From the NCBI RefSeq assembly GCF_030973515.1, contig NZ_JARGZA010000004.1, positions 124,001-188,000 of the forward strand: a stretch of 64,000 bases of DNA, given 5' to 3'. Source of the DNA: Jannaschia maritima. Its GTDB lineage: Bacteria; Pseudomonadota; Alphaproteobacteria; Rhodobacterales; Rhodobacteraceae. Below are positions 1-9,473 of the stretch, one piece after another (the stretch's first letter is position 1; every line of letters starts with the position of its first letter). A model generated the notes under the pieces. It had not been told where the DNA came from, searched no databases, and saw only the letters and a list, made by a program, of their open reading frames with translations. Both the position numbers and the translations under genes were made by a program.

Positions 1-804
1 CGCTTCGCCGTGATTGGGGCCATCCTCGTCGCGATCCGCGTCGCCATGGGACATTCCGACGGTCTGGCCCGCGCCGCCGCATGGGGCGGGGCGACGGCGG
101 CCGGGTTGGGCATGCTGCTCGGCGGACAAGGCCTTGCGGTGCTGGCCATCGCGGACCTGCCCGCGGGCACCGTGGCGCTGCTGATGGCCTCGACCCCACT
201 CTTCGCGGCGCTCATCGGGCACGTCGCGGGCTTCGCCCCCGTCGCGCCCGCGGGCTTCGCCGCCATCGCCCTCGGCATGGCCGGGGTCGGCGTCCTGGGG
301 GCGGCGTCGCTGGGCCTCGGCGGGGTCGTGCCCATCGTCCTCGTGCTCGGGGCCGCGCTGGCGTGGGCCTTCGGCTCGACCTTGGGAGAGCGGCTGCCGC
401 AGGCTCCCGATCCGATCCTCGCGAGCGGCATGCAGATGGTCGTAGGCGGAGCGGCGCTGGCGGCGGCCTCGTGGACGGCGGGCGAGTTCGCGCGCCTCGA
501 TCCCGCGGCCATCACCGGGGACGCCTGGGCAGCGCTCGCCTTCATGGCGCTGGCGGTGTCGCTCGTCGGGTTCCCGCTTTTCGTGCGCCTGACCGCGATC
601 GCCCCGCCCGCCATCGCCAACTCCTTCGCCTACGTCGCTCCCGCAATCTCGGCGCTCCTGGCCTTCGTCCTGCTGGGCGAGAGGTTCGGCGTGCTCCAAG
701 CGGCGGGCTGCGCGGCGATCCTTGCCTCCGTCGTGCTCCTCCTGCGCTTCGGCCACCCCGACACGCCCGTCGACCGCGCCCGCCGCGGCCGTCCGACCCG
801 CTGA
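1..804 (+). CDS. EamA/DMT-family exporter, 5' end cut by window
   Basis: A drug/metabolite transporter-type membrane protein, predicted to export small metabolites across the inner membrane. About 267 codons are visible and the frame is open to base 1, so roughly 30 N-terminal residues lie outside the window; a GTG at 10 is an unlikely start. The protein is almost wholly hydrophobic, with about nine membrane segments in two EamA repeats. The first repeat carries the typical 'LPAGTVALLMASTPLF' segment and the second 'IANSFAYVAPAISALLAFVLLGE'-type residues. The substrate cannot be read from the sequence. The alpha/beta hydrolase starts 18 bases downstream, so the two may be cotranscribed. Confidence 0.85.
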   Translation, partial: RFAVIGAILVAIRVAMGHSDGLARAAAWGGATAAGLGMLLGGQGLAVLAIADLPAGTVALLMASTPLFAALIGHVAGFAPVAPAGFAAIALGMAGVGVLGAASLGLGGVVPIVLVLGAALAWAFGSTLGERLPQAPDPILASGMQMVVGGAALAAASWTAGEFARLDPAAITGDAWAALAFMALAVSLVGFPLFVRLTAIAPPAIANSFAYVAPAISALLAFVLLGERFGVLQAAGCAAILASVVLLLRFGHPDTPVDRARRGRPTR

Positions 805-821
805 TCCCGAGGAAGATCCGA

Positions 822-1718
822 ATGACCGAGATCGTCACCGAACCCGTCCGCTTCGCTTCCGGGAAGGAAGAGCTGGTAGGTGTGCTGCACCGCCCCGCCG
901 ACGCGTCCGACGGGCCCGCGCCCGCCCTCGTGGTCACGGGGGCATGGATGACCGTCAAGGAGCAGATGCCCACCTGTTACGCCCGCGAGATGGCCGCGCG
1001 GGGCTGGACGGCGCTCGTGTTCGACTTCGCGGGCTGGGGCGCGAGCGGCGGCCTGCGGCGGCAATACGAGGATCCGCAGCGCAAAATCGCCGGCGTGCTG
1101 GCGGCGGTCGACTACCTCGCCGCGCGCGACGACGTGGACGCGCGCCGGGTCGGGGCCTTGGGCATCTGCGCGTCCTCCGGCTACGTCGTCCACGCCGCCG
1201 ACAGGAGCGACACGATCCGCTCGGTGGCGCTGGTGGCCCCATGGCTGCACGACGCGGAGATCGTCGAGGACATCTACGGCGGAGCTGACGCGGTGGCGGA
1301 CCTCAAATCCACCGGCGACGATGCGGCGGCCTCCTACGCGGACGGCACGCCCCGCCTCGTGCCCGCCGCGAGCCTCTCCGACGATCGCGCCGTGATGTTC
1401 GAGGCCCCTTACTACACGGAGACCGATCGCGGCCTGATCCCCACGTGGCGCAATGAGGCAGATCTCGCCTTCTGGCGCGGCTGGCTGGAGTTCGACGCGA
1501 TCGCGGCCGCGCCCGCCTTCGACAAGCCGCTGCTGATGGTCGAGTCCGACGCCGCCGCAGCCCCCCAAGGCGCGCGCAAGTTCGCGACCGCCATGGGCGG
1601 GCGGGCGCGCGAGGTCTGGCTCGACGACGTGACCCAGTTCGACTTCTACGACCAGGATGCGGTCGTGACCCGCTCCGCCGACGAGGCGGCCGAGCACTTC
1701 GCCGACACCCTGACCTGA
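822..1718 (+). CDS. alpha/beta hydrolase, cytoplasmic (298 aa)
   Basis: Predicted serine hydrolase of the alpha/beta fold; the substrate is unknown. The ATG at 822 follows 'ggaag' and sits 18 bases after the exporter gene. The nucleophile elbow is GICASSGY (about residues 114-121), most likely using Ser118 in the C-A-S-x-G pattern. An oxyanion-type segment 'VVTGAWM' lies near residue 38, and the C-terminus carries 'VTQFDFYD' followed by a histidine. There is no signal peptide. It is clearly paralogous to the gene at 11466, which has the same motifs plus a signal peptide. Its company of aldehyde- and oxidant-related genes suggests a role in detoxification or ester turnover, which is inference. 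Confidence 0.8.
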   Translation: MTEIVTEPVRFASGKEELVGVLHRPADASDGPAPALVVTGAWMTVKEQMPTCYAREMAARGWTALVFDFAGWGASGGLRRQYEDPQRKIAGVLAAVDYLAARDDVDARRVGALGICASSGYVVHAADRSDTIRSVALVAPWLHDAEIVEDIYGGADAVADLKSTGDDAAASYADGTPRLVPAASLSDDRAVMFEAPYYTETDRGLIPTWRNEADLAFWRGWLEFDAIAAAPAFDKPLLMVESDAAAAPQGARKFATAMGGRAREVWLDDVTQFDFYDQDAVVTRSADEAAEHFADTLT

Positions 1719-1729
1719 CACCCCCGACG

Positions 1730-1747
1730 GGGGCCGTTCGCGGCCCC
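1730..1747 (+). terminator. GC hairpin after hydrolase gene
   Basis: GGGGCCG and CGGCCCC form a 7-bp stem around a TTCG tetraloop, 12 bases after the hydrolase stop. The downstream tract is pyrimidine-rich (ggtcctccctt) but not a true T-run, so termination may be partial. Confidence 0.5.
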
Positions 1748-1782
1748 GGTCCTCCCTTCGACCCCTAGACCGGAGACGATCC

Positions 1783-2937
<1,155 letters not shown>

Positions 2938-2949
2938 ACTCGATAGACC

Positions 2950-2973
2950 GGGGCGGCCCCTCGGGGCCGCCCC
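2950..2973 (+). terminator. strong GC hairpin between AKR and pao genes
   Basis: An 11-bp inverted repeat, GGGGCGGCCCC then GGGGCCGCCCC, separated by only two bases, lies 13 bases after the AKR stop and just before the paoA ribosome site (ggaggg). There is no T-run. It may be a terminator or a processing/attenuation hairpin between the two units. Confidence 0.5.
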
Positions 2974-3000
2974 GCCACATGCACAGGGAGGGAAGATGCC

Positions 3001-3672
3001 ATGTCCGCCGACCATTACGACGGACCGCGGGGCTTGAGCCGCCGCGGGTTCCTGCAAACCGGGGGCGCCGTCGGTGCCGCCGCGGCCGCGCTGGCCGTGC
3101 CCGAGGGGGCCGAGGCGCAGTCCTGGGCCCCTACGGGCGGTTCGCTGACGGGCACGCGCTTCACGCTCAACGGCTCGGAGCGGTCGGTCACCCACGAGGC
3201 GCGCGTGACGCTGCTGGACCTGCTGCGCGAGCAGATGGGCGTGACCGGCACCAAGAAGGGCTGCGCCGAGGGGGCCTGCGGGGCCTGCACGGTGATGCTC
3301 GACGGCGAGCGGGTGAACGCCTGCATGGTGCTCGCCGCCGCCGTCGATGGGCGCGAGGTCACCACCGTCGAGGGGCTGGCCGAGGCGGACGGCACGCTGC
3401 ACGCCGTGCAGCAGGCCTTCGTCGATCAGGACGCGCTGCAATGCGGATACTGCACGCCGGGCCAGATCGTCTCGGCCGTGGCCTGCATCCGCGAGGGGCA
3501 CGCGGGCTCGGAGGCCGAGATCGCCGAGTGGATGTCGGGCAACATCTGCCGCTGCGCCGCCTACCCGCAGATCGTCGCGGCCGTGCAGCAGGCGGCCGAG
3601 ACGCTCGGCACGCCGCAGGGGGGCGCCTCGGGCGCCGTCCAGTTCACCGCGCCCGCCGCCGCGCGCGCCTGA
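3001..3672 (+). CDS. paoA: aldehyde oxidoreductase small [2Fe-2S] subunit, PaoA-like
   Basis: Iron-sulfur subunit of a xanthine-dehydrogenase-family molybdenum enzyme (223 aa). It starts with a Tat signal (LSRRGFLQTGG) ending near AEAQ at about residue 40. The plant-type [2Fe-2S] domain follows ('GCAEGACGACTVMLDG' with a later Cys), then the second [2Fe-2S] domain ('QCGYCTPG' and 'NICRCAAYPQI'). E. coli PaoA has the same order and also a Tat signal, carrying the partner subunits out with it. The FAD and molybdenum subunits follow immediately (gaps of 11 bases and -1). The holoenzyme should oxidise aromatic and aliphatic aldehydes in the periplasm. Confidence 0.92.
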   Translation: MSADHYDGPRGLSRRGFLQTGGAVGAAAAALAVPEGAEAQSWAPTGGSLTGTRFTLNGSERSVTHEARVTLLDLLREQMGVTGTKKGCAEGACGACTVMLDGERVNACMVLAAAVDGREVTTVEGLAEADGTLHAVQQAFVDQDALQCGYCTPGQIVSAVACIREGHAGSEAEIAEWMSGNICRCAAYPQIVAAVQQAAETLGTPQGGASGAVQFTAPAAARA

Positions 3673-3683
3673 GGGAGGGACCC

Positions 3684-4685
3684 ATGGATAACTTCACCTA
3701 CGACCGCGCGGGCAGCGTCGAAGACGCCGCGCGCGCGGGCGCCGGGGGCGCGGCCATCGCCGCCGGCACCACCGAGCTGATCAACTGGATGCGGCTGGGC
3801 ATCGCCGCGCCCGAGGCCGTCGTCGACATCTCGGGGCTCGACCTGCGCGGCATCGCGCGCGACGGCGACGTGCTGCTGGTGGGCGCGCTGGCCACGCTCA
3901 ACGAGGTCGGCACCTCCGACCTGGTGCGCGCGGACGCGCCGGTCCTGGCGCAGGCCGCGCTCAAGGCCGCGTCCGCGCAGCTGCGCAACCGCGCGACCCT
4001 CGGCGGCAACGTGCTGCAGCGCACTCGCTGCCCCTACTTCCGCGTCGAGGCCGCCAACGAGGCCCGCGTGCCCTGGCCCTGCAACAAGCGCGTCGCGGGC
4101 ACCGGCTGCGCGGCGCTCGACCAGCCCTTCTCGCGCGCGGCCATCCTCGGCTGGACGCAGGATTGCGTCGCCACCCAGCCCTCGGACCCGGTGGTGGCGC
4201 TGGCCGCGCTGGACGCGGTGGCCGAGGTGCAGGGTCCCGACGGCGCACGCGAGATCGCCATGACGGAGTTCCACCTGTCCCAGGAGGAGGGCGGCCTGGA
4301 CGAGGAGACCCGCCTCGCCCCGGGCGAGGTGATCCTGGGCTACCGCATCCCGGTCGACGCCGCGTCGCGCGGGTCGGCCTACCTCAAGGTGCGCGAGCGT
4401 GAGAGCTACGAATACGCGATGGTCTCGGCTGCCGTGTGCCTCGACCACGCCGACGGCGCGATCCGCTCGGCGCGCGTGGCCCTCGGATCCGTGGCGCAGA
4501 AGCCGTGGCGTCTGTCGCGGGCCGAGGCCGCTTTGGAAGGCGCCGCGCTCGACGAGGCGACCGTGCAGGCCGCGATGGACGCCGCCATGGAAGAGGCCCG
4601 CCCCCTGCCGGGGCAGGAGTGGAAGCCGCGCCTTGCGGCGAACGCCGCCGCGCGCGCGGTGATGATGGCCGGAGGAGCGATCTGA
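3684..4685 (+). CDS. paoB: aldehyde oxidoreductase FAD subunit with [4Fe-4S], PaoB-like
   Basis: Medium FAD-binding subunit (333 aa) that passes electrons from the molybdenum site. The ATG at 3684 is preceded by 'gagggaggga'. FAD-binding segments 'AAGTTELINWMRLG' and 'ATLGGNVLQRTRCPY' are present. Four cysteines (about C116, C133, C142, C161 in CPYFR, PCNKR, TGCAAL and QDCVATQPSD) match the extra [4Fe-4S] insertion that separates PaoB/YagS from other family members. It has no signal peptide of its own and is presumably exported bound to the small subunit. Its stop overlaps the start of the large subunit by one base (TGATG), indicating coupled translation. Confidence 0.92.
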   Translation: MDNFTYDRAGSVEDAARAGAGGAAIAAGTTELINWMRLGIAAPEAVVDISGLDLRGIARDGDVLLVGALATLNEVGTSDLVRADAPVLAQAALKAASAQLRNRATLGGNVLQRTRCPYFRVEAANEARVPWPCNKRVAGTGCAALDQPFSRAAILGWTQDCVATQPSDPVVALAALDAVAEVQGPDGAREIAMTEFHLSQEEGGLDEETRLAPGEVILGYRIPVDAASRGSAYLKVRERESYEYAMVSAAVCLDHADGAIRSARVALGSVAQKPWRLSRAEAALEGAALDEATVQAAMDAAMEEARPLPGQEWKPRLAANAAARAVMMAGGAI

Positions 4686-6934
4686 TGACCGTGGAAGCGA
4701 AGGTCCGGGACGTCCACCACGTCGACGTCGGGGTGAACCGCCTGATCGTGACGCCCGATGGCGCGGCGGTCGATCTACCTGCCACCGGCATCGGCTCGAC
4801 CGAGCGCCGCCACGACGGCGATGACAAGGTCACCGGCGCTGCCAAGTATGCCGGCGAGGAGCTGCCCTCGGGCACGCTCCATGGGGTCATGGTGACCTCG
4901 CCGGTGGCGCGGGGCAGCATCGCCTCGATCGATACGGCCGCTGCGCTGGCCGCGCCGGGCGTCGTCCGCGTGATCACGCCCGACGACATGCCGGACTTGG
5001 GCGCGGCCTCCGTGCCGCCCGCCGCGCAGTCCTACATGCCGATGGCCGACCTTACGGTGCGCTACGAGGGCCAGCCGGTGGCGATCGTCCTCGCCGAGAC
5101 GCTGGAGCAGGCCGAGGCGGGAGCGGCACTCGTGGACGTCCGCATCGACGCCCGCGACCCGGTGGTCTTCGAGACCGCCGAGACCGTCGTGCCCGAGACC
5201 GAGGGCAACGGCTACGTGCTGGGCGCGCTGGACCCCGCGCGCGGTGACTTCGAGGCGGGCTTCGCCGGGGCCGCGGCTACCGTCGACCAAGTCTATGTCG
5301 CGCCTACGCGCCATCACAACATGATGGAGCCCTCCGCGACCCTGGCCGAGTGGCGCGGGGGCGAGCTGCACATGCACGACAGCACCCAGTGGACCTACGG
5401 GGTGCGCTACGCCCTATCGGGGATGCTGGGGATGGAGCCGGGGCAGATCCACGTGCGCTGTCCCTTCACAGGCGGCGGCTTCGGGGCCAAAGGCTACGTC
5501 TGGCCGCATCAGGTGCTGGCGGCGGTGGCGGCGCGCGACGTCCGCCGGCCCGTCAAGATCGCTCTGACCCGCGCGCAGTGCTACACCGACACCGGCTACC
5601 AGCCCGTCGTGCGCAGCCGCGTGGCGCTCGGCGCCGACGCGGATGGCAAGCTGGTCGCGGTGGCCCACGACACCGAGAGCGTGTCTTCGCAATTCGACGA
5701 CTACATCGAGTTCGGCAACGCGGGCACGCGCAGCCTCTACCCGACGCCGAACCTCGCGCTGACCACGCGCATCCGCAAGGCCGACGTCGGCACGCCCACG
5801 GCCATGCGCGCGCCCCACGAGGGGCCGGGCATGTTCGCGCTGGAATCGGCGATGGACGAGCTGTCCTACGAACTGGGCATGGACCCGCTGGAGTTGCGCC
5901 TGGCCAATTATGCCGAGGTGGATCCGGCGAACGAGAAGCCGTTCTCGTCGAACCGCCTGCGCGAGGCCTATGCCGAGGGCGCGCGGCGCATCGGCTGGGC
6001 GGATCGCCCGATGGAGGTGCGCGCGCGGCGTGAGGGATCGCGCCTGATCGGCACCGGCATGGCCTCGGCCATCATGTCCACCTTTCGCTTCGCCGCCGCC
6101 GCGCGGGTCTGCCTTACGGCGGACGGCGCGGTGCGCGTCGAGGCCGGCACGCAGGAGATCGGCACCGGCACCCGCACGATCTTTCCGCAGATCGCCGCCG
6201 AGCGGCTGGGTATCGACGCCGAGGGCATCGAGATGGTGCTGGGCCGCACCGGCCTGCCCGAGACGGGGGGCACCTTCGGGTCGTCGTCGACCATCTCGGT
6301 CGGCTCGGCCGTGGCGGGCGCCGCCGACACCCTCCGTAACAGGATCGCGGGATTGGCGGGCGGGACCGTGCCGCCGCGCGACCAATGGCCGGACCTGCTG
6401 CGCCGCAACGGCGTATCGGAACTGGTGGGCGAAGGCGGGTTCCAGTTGCCCGGCGACGCGCCCTTCGACGCCCATGGCTGCGCGGGCGACCACTCCATGC
6501 ACACATGGGGCGCTGTCTTCGTCGAAATGGAGGTGGACGAGGCATTGGGCCTCGCCCGGATGCGCCGCTGCGTCGCCTGCTACTCGGCGGGCCGCATCCT
6601 CAACCCGGTCACGGCGCGCAGCCAGATGATCGGCGGCATCATCTGGGGCTATGGCCGCGTGATGCTGGAGGAGAGCGCGATGGACCCCCGCTACGGCCGC
6701 TACCTGAGCCAGAACCTGTCGGGCGTCCACCTGCCGGTGAACGCGGACATTCCGCAGGACATCGACGTCGCCTTCATCGAGGAGCACGACCCTTACGCCT
6801 CGGCGATCGGGGTGCGGGGCATCGGCGAGCTGGGGGAGGTCGGCGTCGCTGCGGCGATCGCGAACGGCATCCATCACGCCACCGGTCGTCGCGCGCGTGA
6901 ATTGCCGATCAAGTTCGAGGCGCTGATGAGTTGA
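4685..6934 (+). CDS. paoC: aldehyde oxidoreductase molybdenum subunit, PaoC-like
   Basis: Catalytic molybdopterin-cofactor subunit (749 aa; E. coli PaoC is about 730). Family hallmarks are the glycine-rich 'FTGGGFGAKG', the 'TAMRAPHEGPGMFALE' segment, 'GTQEIGTGTRT' and the C-terminal 'RGIGELGEVGVAAAIANG', which holds the catalytic glutamate. No signal peptide is present, consistent with piggyback Tat export. No MocA/PaoD-type cofactor chaperone lies nearby, so one must be supplied from elsewhere. The first 40 residues, before 'TGIGSTERRHDGDDKVTG', look poorly conserved. Expected activity is oxidation of aldehydes to carboxylic acids. Confidence 0.93.
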   Translation: MTVEAKVRDVHHVDVGVNRLIVTPDGAAVDLPATGIGSTERRHDGDDKVTGAAKYAGEELPSGTLHGVMVTSPVARGSIASIDTAAALAAPGVVRVITPDDMPDLGAASVPPAAQSYMPMADLTVRYEGQPVAIVLAETLEQAEAGAALVDVRIDARDPVVFETAETVVPETEGNGYVLGALDPARGDFEAGFAGAAATVDQVYVAPTRHHNMMEPSATLAEWRGGELHMHDSTQWTYGVRYALSGMLGMEPGQIHVRCPFTGGGFGAKGYVWPHQVLAAVAARDVRRPVKIALTRAQCYTDTGYQPVVRSRVALGADADGKLVAVAHDTESVSSQFDDYIEFGNAGTRSLYPTPNLALTTRIRKADVGTPTAMRAPHEGPGMFALESAMDELSYELGMDPLELRLANYAEVDPANEKPFSSNRLREAYAEGARRIGWADRPMEVRARREGSRLIGTGMASAIMSTFRFAAAARVCLTADGAVRVEAGTQEIGTGTRTIFPQIAAERLGIDAEGIEMVLGRTGLPETGGTFGSSSTISVGSAVAGAADTLRNRIAGLAGGTVPPRDQWPDLLRRNGVSELVGEGGFQLPGDAPFDAHGCAGDHSMHTWGAVFVEMEVDEALGLARMRRCVACYSAGRILNPVTARSQMIGGIIWGYGRVMLEESAMDPRYGRYLSQNLSGVHLPVNADIPQDIDVAFIEEHDPYASAIGVRGIGELGEVGVAAAIANGIHHATGRRARELPIKFEALMS

Positions 6935-7110
6935 CCCCCTCCTGTTCGCAGCCCTGCGGGGCCGCGATCGTCTCGCGCCGCACCTGTCCCGTGGCGCGAG
7001 GCCGAGGCCCCCTTCCCCCTGGGGCATCGGCACCCACCCCCGCAGGCCGCGCTGCGCGGGTGGGGCACCCTCGCCCGGTGGCTCTGCCGCCACTCCCAAG
7101 GAGACACCTC

Positions 7111-7299
7111 ATGACCCGATCCCTCCATCTTTCGCTCGTGGCGGGCCATATCCTCACCGCATGTGCGCCGACCGGCATGCGCACCTCCTCCGCCGGTTCG
7201 GACGGGGTAAACTTGTCCTGTCTCGACCGGGCCACACAGGTTGCCATCCGCATCGAGAACGGGAGCCGCGACACGAACCGCCTGCGGCCCTGCGGATGA
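7111..7299 (+). CDS. small putative lipoprotein (62 aa)
   Basis: A short ORF starting ATG at 7111 behind 'caaggagac', a good ribosome site. The first 18 residues are hydrophobic and end in the lipobox LTAC, so Cys18 would be lipidated. The mature part of about 45 residues is polar with two further cysteines (LSCLDR, RPCG) that could form a disulfide. The stop overlaps the start of the MsrB gene (ATGA), which supports a real translated gene. No family is recognised. It could tether or regulate the exported neighbours. The 176-base gap before it contains a CCACCC...GGGTGG hairpin near 7032-7067. Confidence 0.55.
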   Translation: MTRSLHLSLVAGHILTACAPTGMRTSSAGSDGVNLSCLDRATQVAIRIENGSRDTNRLRPCG

Positions 7300-7802
7300 G
7301 CGGCGGGGCGACGTCCCGCCGCGCGCTGCTGCTCGGCGGCGGCGCCGTGGCAGCTGTCGCGGCGGGGGCCTTCGCGTGGACCCGCCTCGGGGCGGGTCGG
7401 CCTGAGGGCTTGTTCGCGATCGAGCTGTCGGATGCCGAATGGCGCGCGCGCCTGACCGAGGCCGAGTACGCCGTCCTGCGCCAGAGCGGGACCGAGCAGC
7501 CCTTCTCCTCGCCGCTCAACGACGAGACGCGCCCGGGCGCCTACGCCTGCGCGGGGTGCGGCAACGTGGTCTACGACGCCGCGCACAAGTTCGACAGCGG
7601 CACGGGCTGGCCCTCGTTCTGGCAAGCCACTGCGGGCGACGTGGTGGGCCAGCGGCCCGACCCGGCGATCCTGGGGCTGGCCATCGAGGCCTACTGCGCC
7701 CGCTGCGGCGGGCATCTGGGCCATGTTTTCGACGACGGCCCGGAGCCCACGGGCCTGCGCCACTGCATCAACGGCATCGCGCTCGACTTCACGCCGGCCT
7801 GA
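7296..7802 (+). CDS. msrB: Tat-exported methionine-R-sulfoxide reductase
   Basis: Reduces methionine-R-sulfoxide in oxidised proteins (168 aa). A twin-arginine signal (SRRALLLGGG plus an alanine/valine stretch) occupies the first ~30 residues, so repair should occur at the envelope. The MsrB fold is complete: zinc cysteines in CAGC (85/88) and CARC (134/137), 'DSGTGWPSF', 'GGHLGHVFDDGP' and the catalytic Cys157 in 'RHCINGIAL'. The usual Ser after the Asn is Gly here. It overlaps the lipoprotein gene by four bases. A periplasmic MsrB needs an electron donor; none is encoded nearby. Confidence 0.92.
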   Translation: MSGGATSRRALLLGGGAVAAVAAGAFAWTRLGAGRPEGLFAIELSDAEWRARLTEAEYAVLRQSGTEQPFSSPLNDETRPGAYACAGCGNVVYDAAHKFDSGTGWPSFWQATAGDVVGQRPDPAILGLAIEAYCARCGGHLGHVFDDGPEPTGLRHCINGIALDFTPA

Positions 7803-7829
7803 CCGGCCACAGGGAGAAAGGATCCGCAC

Positions 7830-9035
7830 ATGACCCCCCTTCGAACCACCCTTCGCCTTGGCCTCGCCGCCTTGGCCTGCGGGGCGCTGCCGATCGGCGC
7901 GGGCGCGCAGGAGACGGCCTCCGCCGCGACTGGCCCGAACGTCTCCCAGATCAGCACCCATATGGGCGAGATGGCCATGTCGCTGGAGGCGGCGCAGGCG
8001 GCCGGCATGGAGCGCGAGGTGCGCGACCGGCTGCGCTTCGAGCCCTACCAGCAGCTCGGGCCCATCTTCACCCGCGGCGACCTCGTCTTCCTCATGCGCC
8101 ACGGCCCGACCGACTGGTCGAAGCTCGACGAGCCGAACGTGGCGCCCGACGACTGCGCCAACCAGCGGGTCATGTCGCCCGAGGGCATGGACAACATGCG
8201 CGATCTCGGCGCGCTCTTCGCGTCCAACGGCATCCTGCCCGCGCGGATCGTCGTCTCGGAATGGTGCCGCAACCAGCAGACCGTGGACGCGATGCTGGAG
8301 GGGATCGCCGAGATCGACGCAGGCGCGGCGGAGGCCATGCCGGTCGAGACGACGTCGGACCTCAACCTGCTGCTCAGCCTCCAAGGAAGCCCCGACGTGA
8401 CCCCGCTGGAGGCGCGCATCTCGGCGTGGGACGGTGACGAGAACCGCTCCGGCCCTCTGCTCATCGTGTCCCACTACACCAACATCGAGGAGCTGACGCA
8501 ATTTCGCGTGTTCGAAGGCGAGATCCTCGTGCTGGACCCCAAGCGCGACAACCTCGTGCTGGGCTACCTGCGGTTGCGCTCCGCCGCCCCGGACGTGGGC
8601 CATTTCGCCGACGCGCTCGCCTCGCCGCTGCTGAACGAGCGACAGGCCCTCGACATGGTCGAGCGTTACTACGAGGCGCTCAACGCCCGCGACGATGCGC
8701 TCTTCCAAGACCTCGTCGACGAGGAGTGGTTCGTCCACGGCGAGAGCCCCTCGCGGCCCACACGCGACGTCGAGGGCTATCTCGCCGAGATCGACGTCTA
8801 CAAGGAGGGCATCCCCGACATCCAGTTCGCGATCGACAGCTTGCACTATGCGGACGACGTGGTGACGGTGATCGGCACGCTCACCGGCACGCACACGGGC
8901 GAGGTCTTCGGCTACCCGGCCACGGGCCGCGCGGTCGAGTTCTCGGCCATCGCCGTCCACCGCATCGAGGACGGCGGCATCGTCGAGAGCTGGCAGATGC
9001 CCGACCGGCTGACGCTGGTCGAGCAGATCCGCTGA
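7830..9035 (+). CDS. exported histidine phosphatase fused to SnoaL-like domain
   Basis: A two-domain secreted protein of 401 aa. A Sec-type signal peptide ends near GAGAQ (residue 27). Residues ~80-250 are a histidine-phosphatase-superfamily domain with catalytic His91 in LMRHG, Arg147 in 'SEWCRNQQT' and second His215 in 'IVSHYTNI', so the active site looks intact. Residues ~270-401 are an NTF2-fold SnoaL/ester-cyclase-like domain ('ALDMVERYYEALNARDD', 'THTGEVFGYPATGR', 'GGIVESWQMPDRL'). This combination is unusual, and no substrate can be named. The gene sits between msrB and a RidA gene in the same direction. Confidence 0.75.
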   Translation: MTPLRTTLRLGLAALACGALPIGAGAQETASAATGPNVSQISTHMGEMAMSLEAAQAAGMEREVRDRLRFEPYQQLGPIFTRGDLVFLMRHGPTDWSKLDEPNVAPDDCANQRVMSPEGMDNMRDLGALFASNGILPARIVVSEWCRNQQTVDAMLEGIAEIDAGAAEAMPVETTSDLNLLLSLQGSPDVTPLEARISAWDGDENRSGPLLIVSHYTNIEELTQFRVFEGEILVLDPKRDNLVLGYLRLRSAAPDVGHFADALASPLLNERQALDMVERYYEALNARDDALFQDLVDEEWFVHGESPSRPTRDVEGYLAEIDVYKEGIPDIQFAIDSLHYADDVVTVIGTLTGTHTGEVFGYPATGRAVEFSAIAVHRIEDGGIVESWQMPDRLTLVEQIR

Positions 9036-9055
9036 GACCTGCACAGGAGCCCTCC

Positions 9056-9457
9056 ATGGCCACCGATCTCCGCCGCATCGACCCGCCCACCCTGCCGGAC
9101 GCCGCCTCGCAAGGCTACGCGCAGGTCGTGACCTGCGCTCCGGGGCGAATGGTGTTCGTGTCGGGGCAGGTGGCCATGGACGCCGAAGGCTCGCCCGCCC
9201 CCGCGGGCCACGGCGCGCAGGCAGAACGGGTCGCGCGGAACCTGCGGATCGCCCTGGAGGCGGCGGGGGCCACGCCCGCGGACGTGGTCTCGCTGCGCGC
9301 CTTCGTCGTGGGCCTCACGCCGGAGCGGCTGGCCGAGGTGATGCCGCCCTTCGCAGCGCTCTTCGGCGGACCGCTGCCCGCGGTGACCGGCGTGGGGATC
9401 GAGGCGTTGGCCGCGCCCGACCTGCTCGTGGAGGTGGAGGCCATCGCGGTTGTCTGA
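9056..9457 (+). CDS. RidA/YjgF-family protein (133 aa)
   Basis: Member of the RidA (YjgF/YER057c/UK114) family, whose canonical members hydrolyse reactive enamine/imine intermediates; some act as chaperones after chlorination. It starts ATG 9056 after 'caggagccc', 20 bases behind the phosphatase fusion. Family segments include 'GRMVFVSGQVAMDAEG', 'AERVARNLRIALEAAGAT' and the C-terminal 'VEVEAIAVV'. The arginine usually found near residue 105 in true RidA ('RS..V' or similar) is replaced here by 'AVTGVGI', so the enamine deaminase activity is doubtful and it may belong to another Rid subgroup. Last gene of the plus-strand run. Confidence 0.85.
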   Translation: MATDLRRIDPPTLPDAASQGYAQVVTCAPGRMVFVSGQVAMDAEGSPAPAGHGAQAERVARNLRIALEAAGATPADVVSLRAFVVGLTPERLAEVMPPFAALFGGPLPAVTGVGIEALAAPDLLVEVEAIAVV

Positions 9458-9473
9458 GGGCGGAGCTTGACGG

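Noticed and set aside
81-1718. Long upstream extensions and large antisense frames over most genes (for example at 1765-3501, 6909-9044, 60422-63715)
   Set aside because: In 70% G+C DNA, stops are rare in the third-position-shadow frames; these frames are arginine/histidine-rich, lack family matches and overlap secure genes on the other strand.
7032-7067. Riboswitch-like hairpins between paoC and the lipoprotein gene
   Set aside because: Only a GC-rich stem (CCACCC...GGGTGG) is visible; no conserved riboswitch core was recognised.
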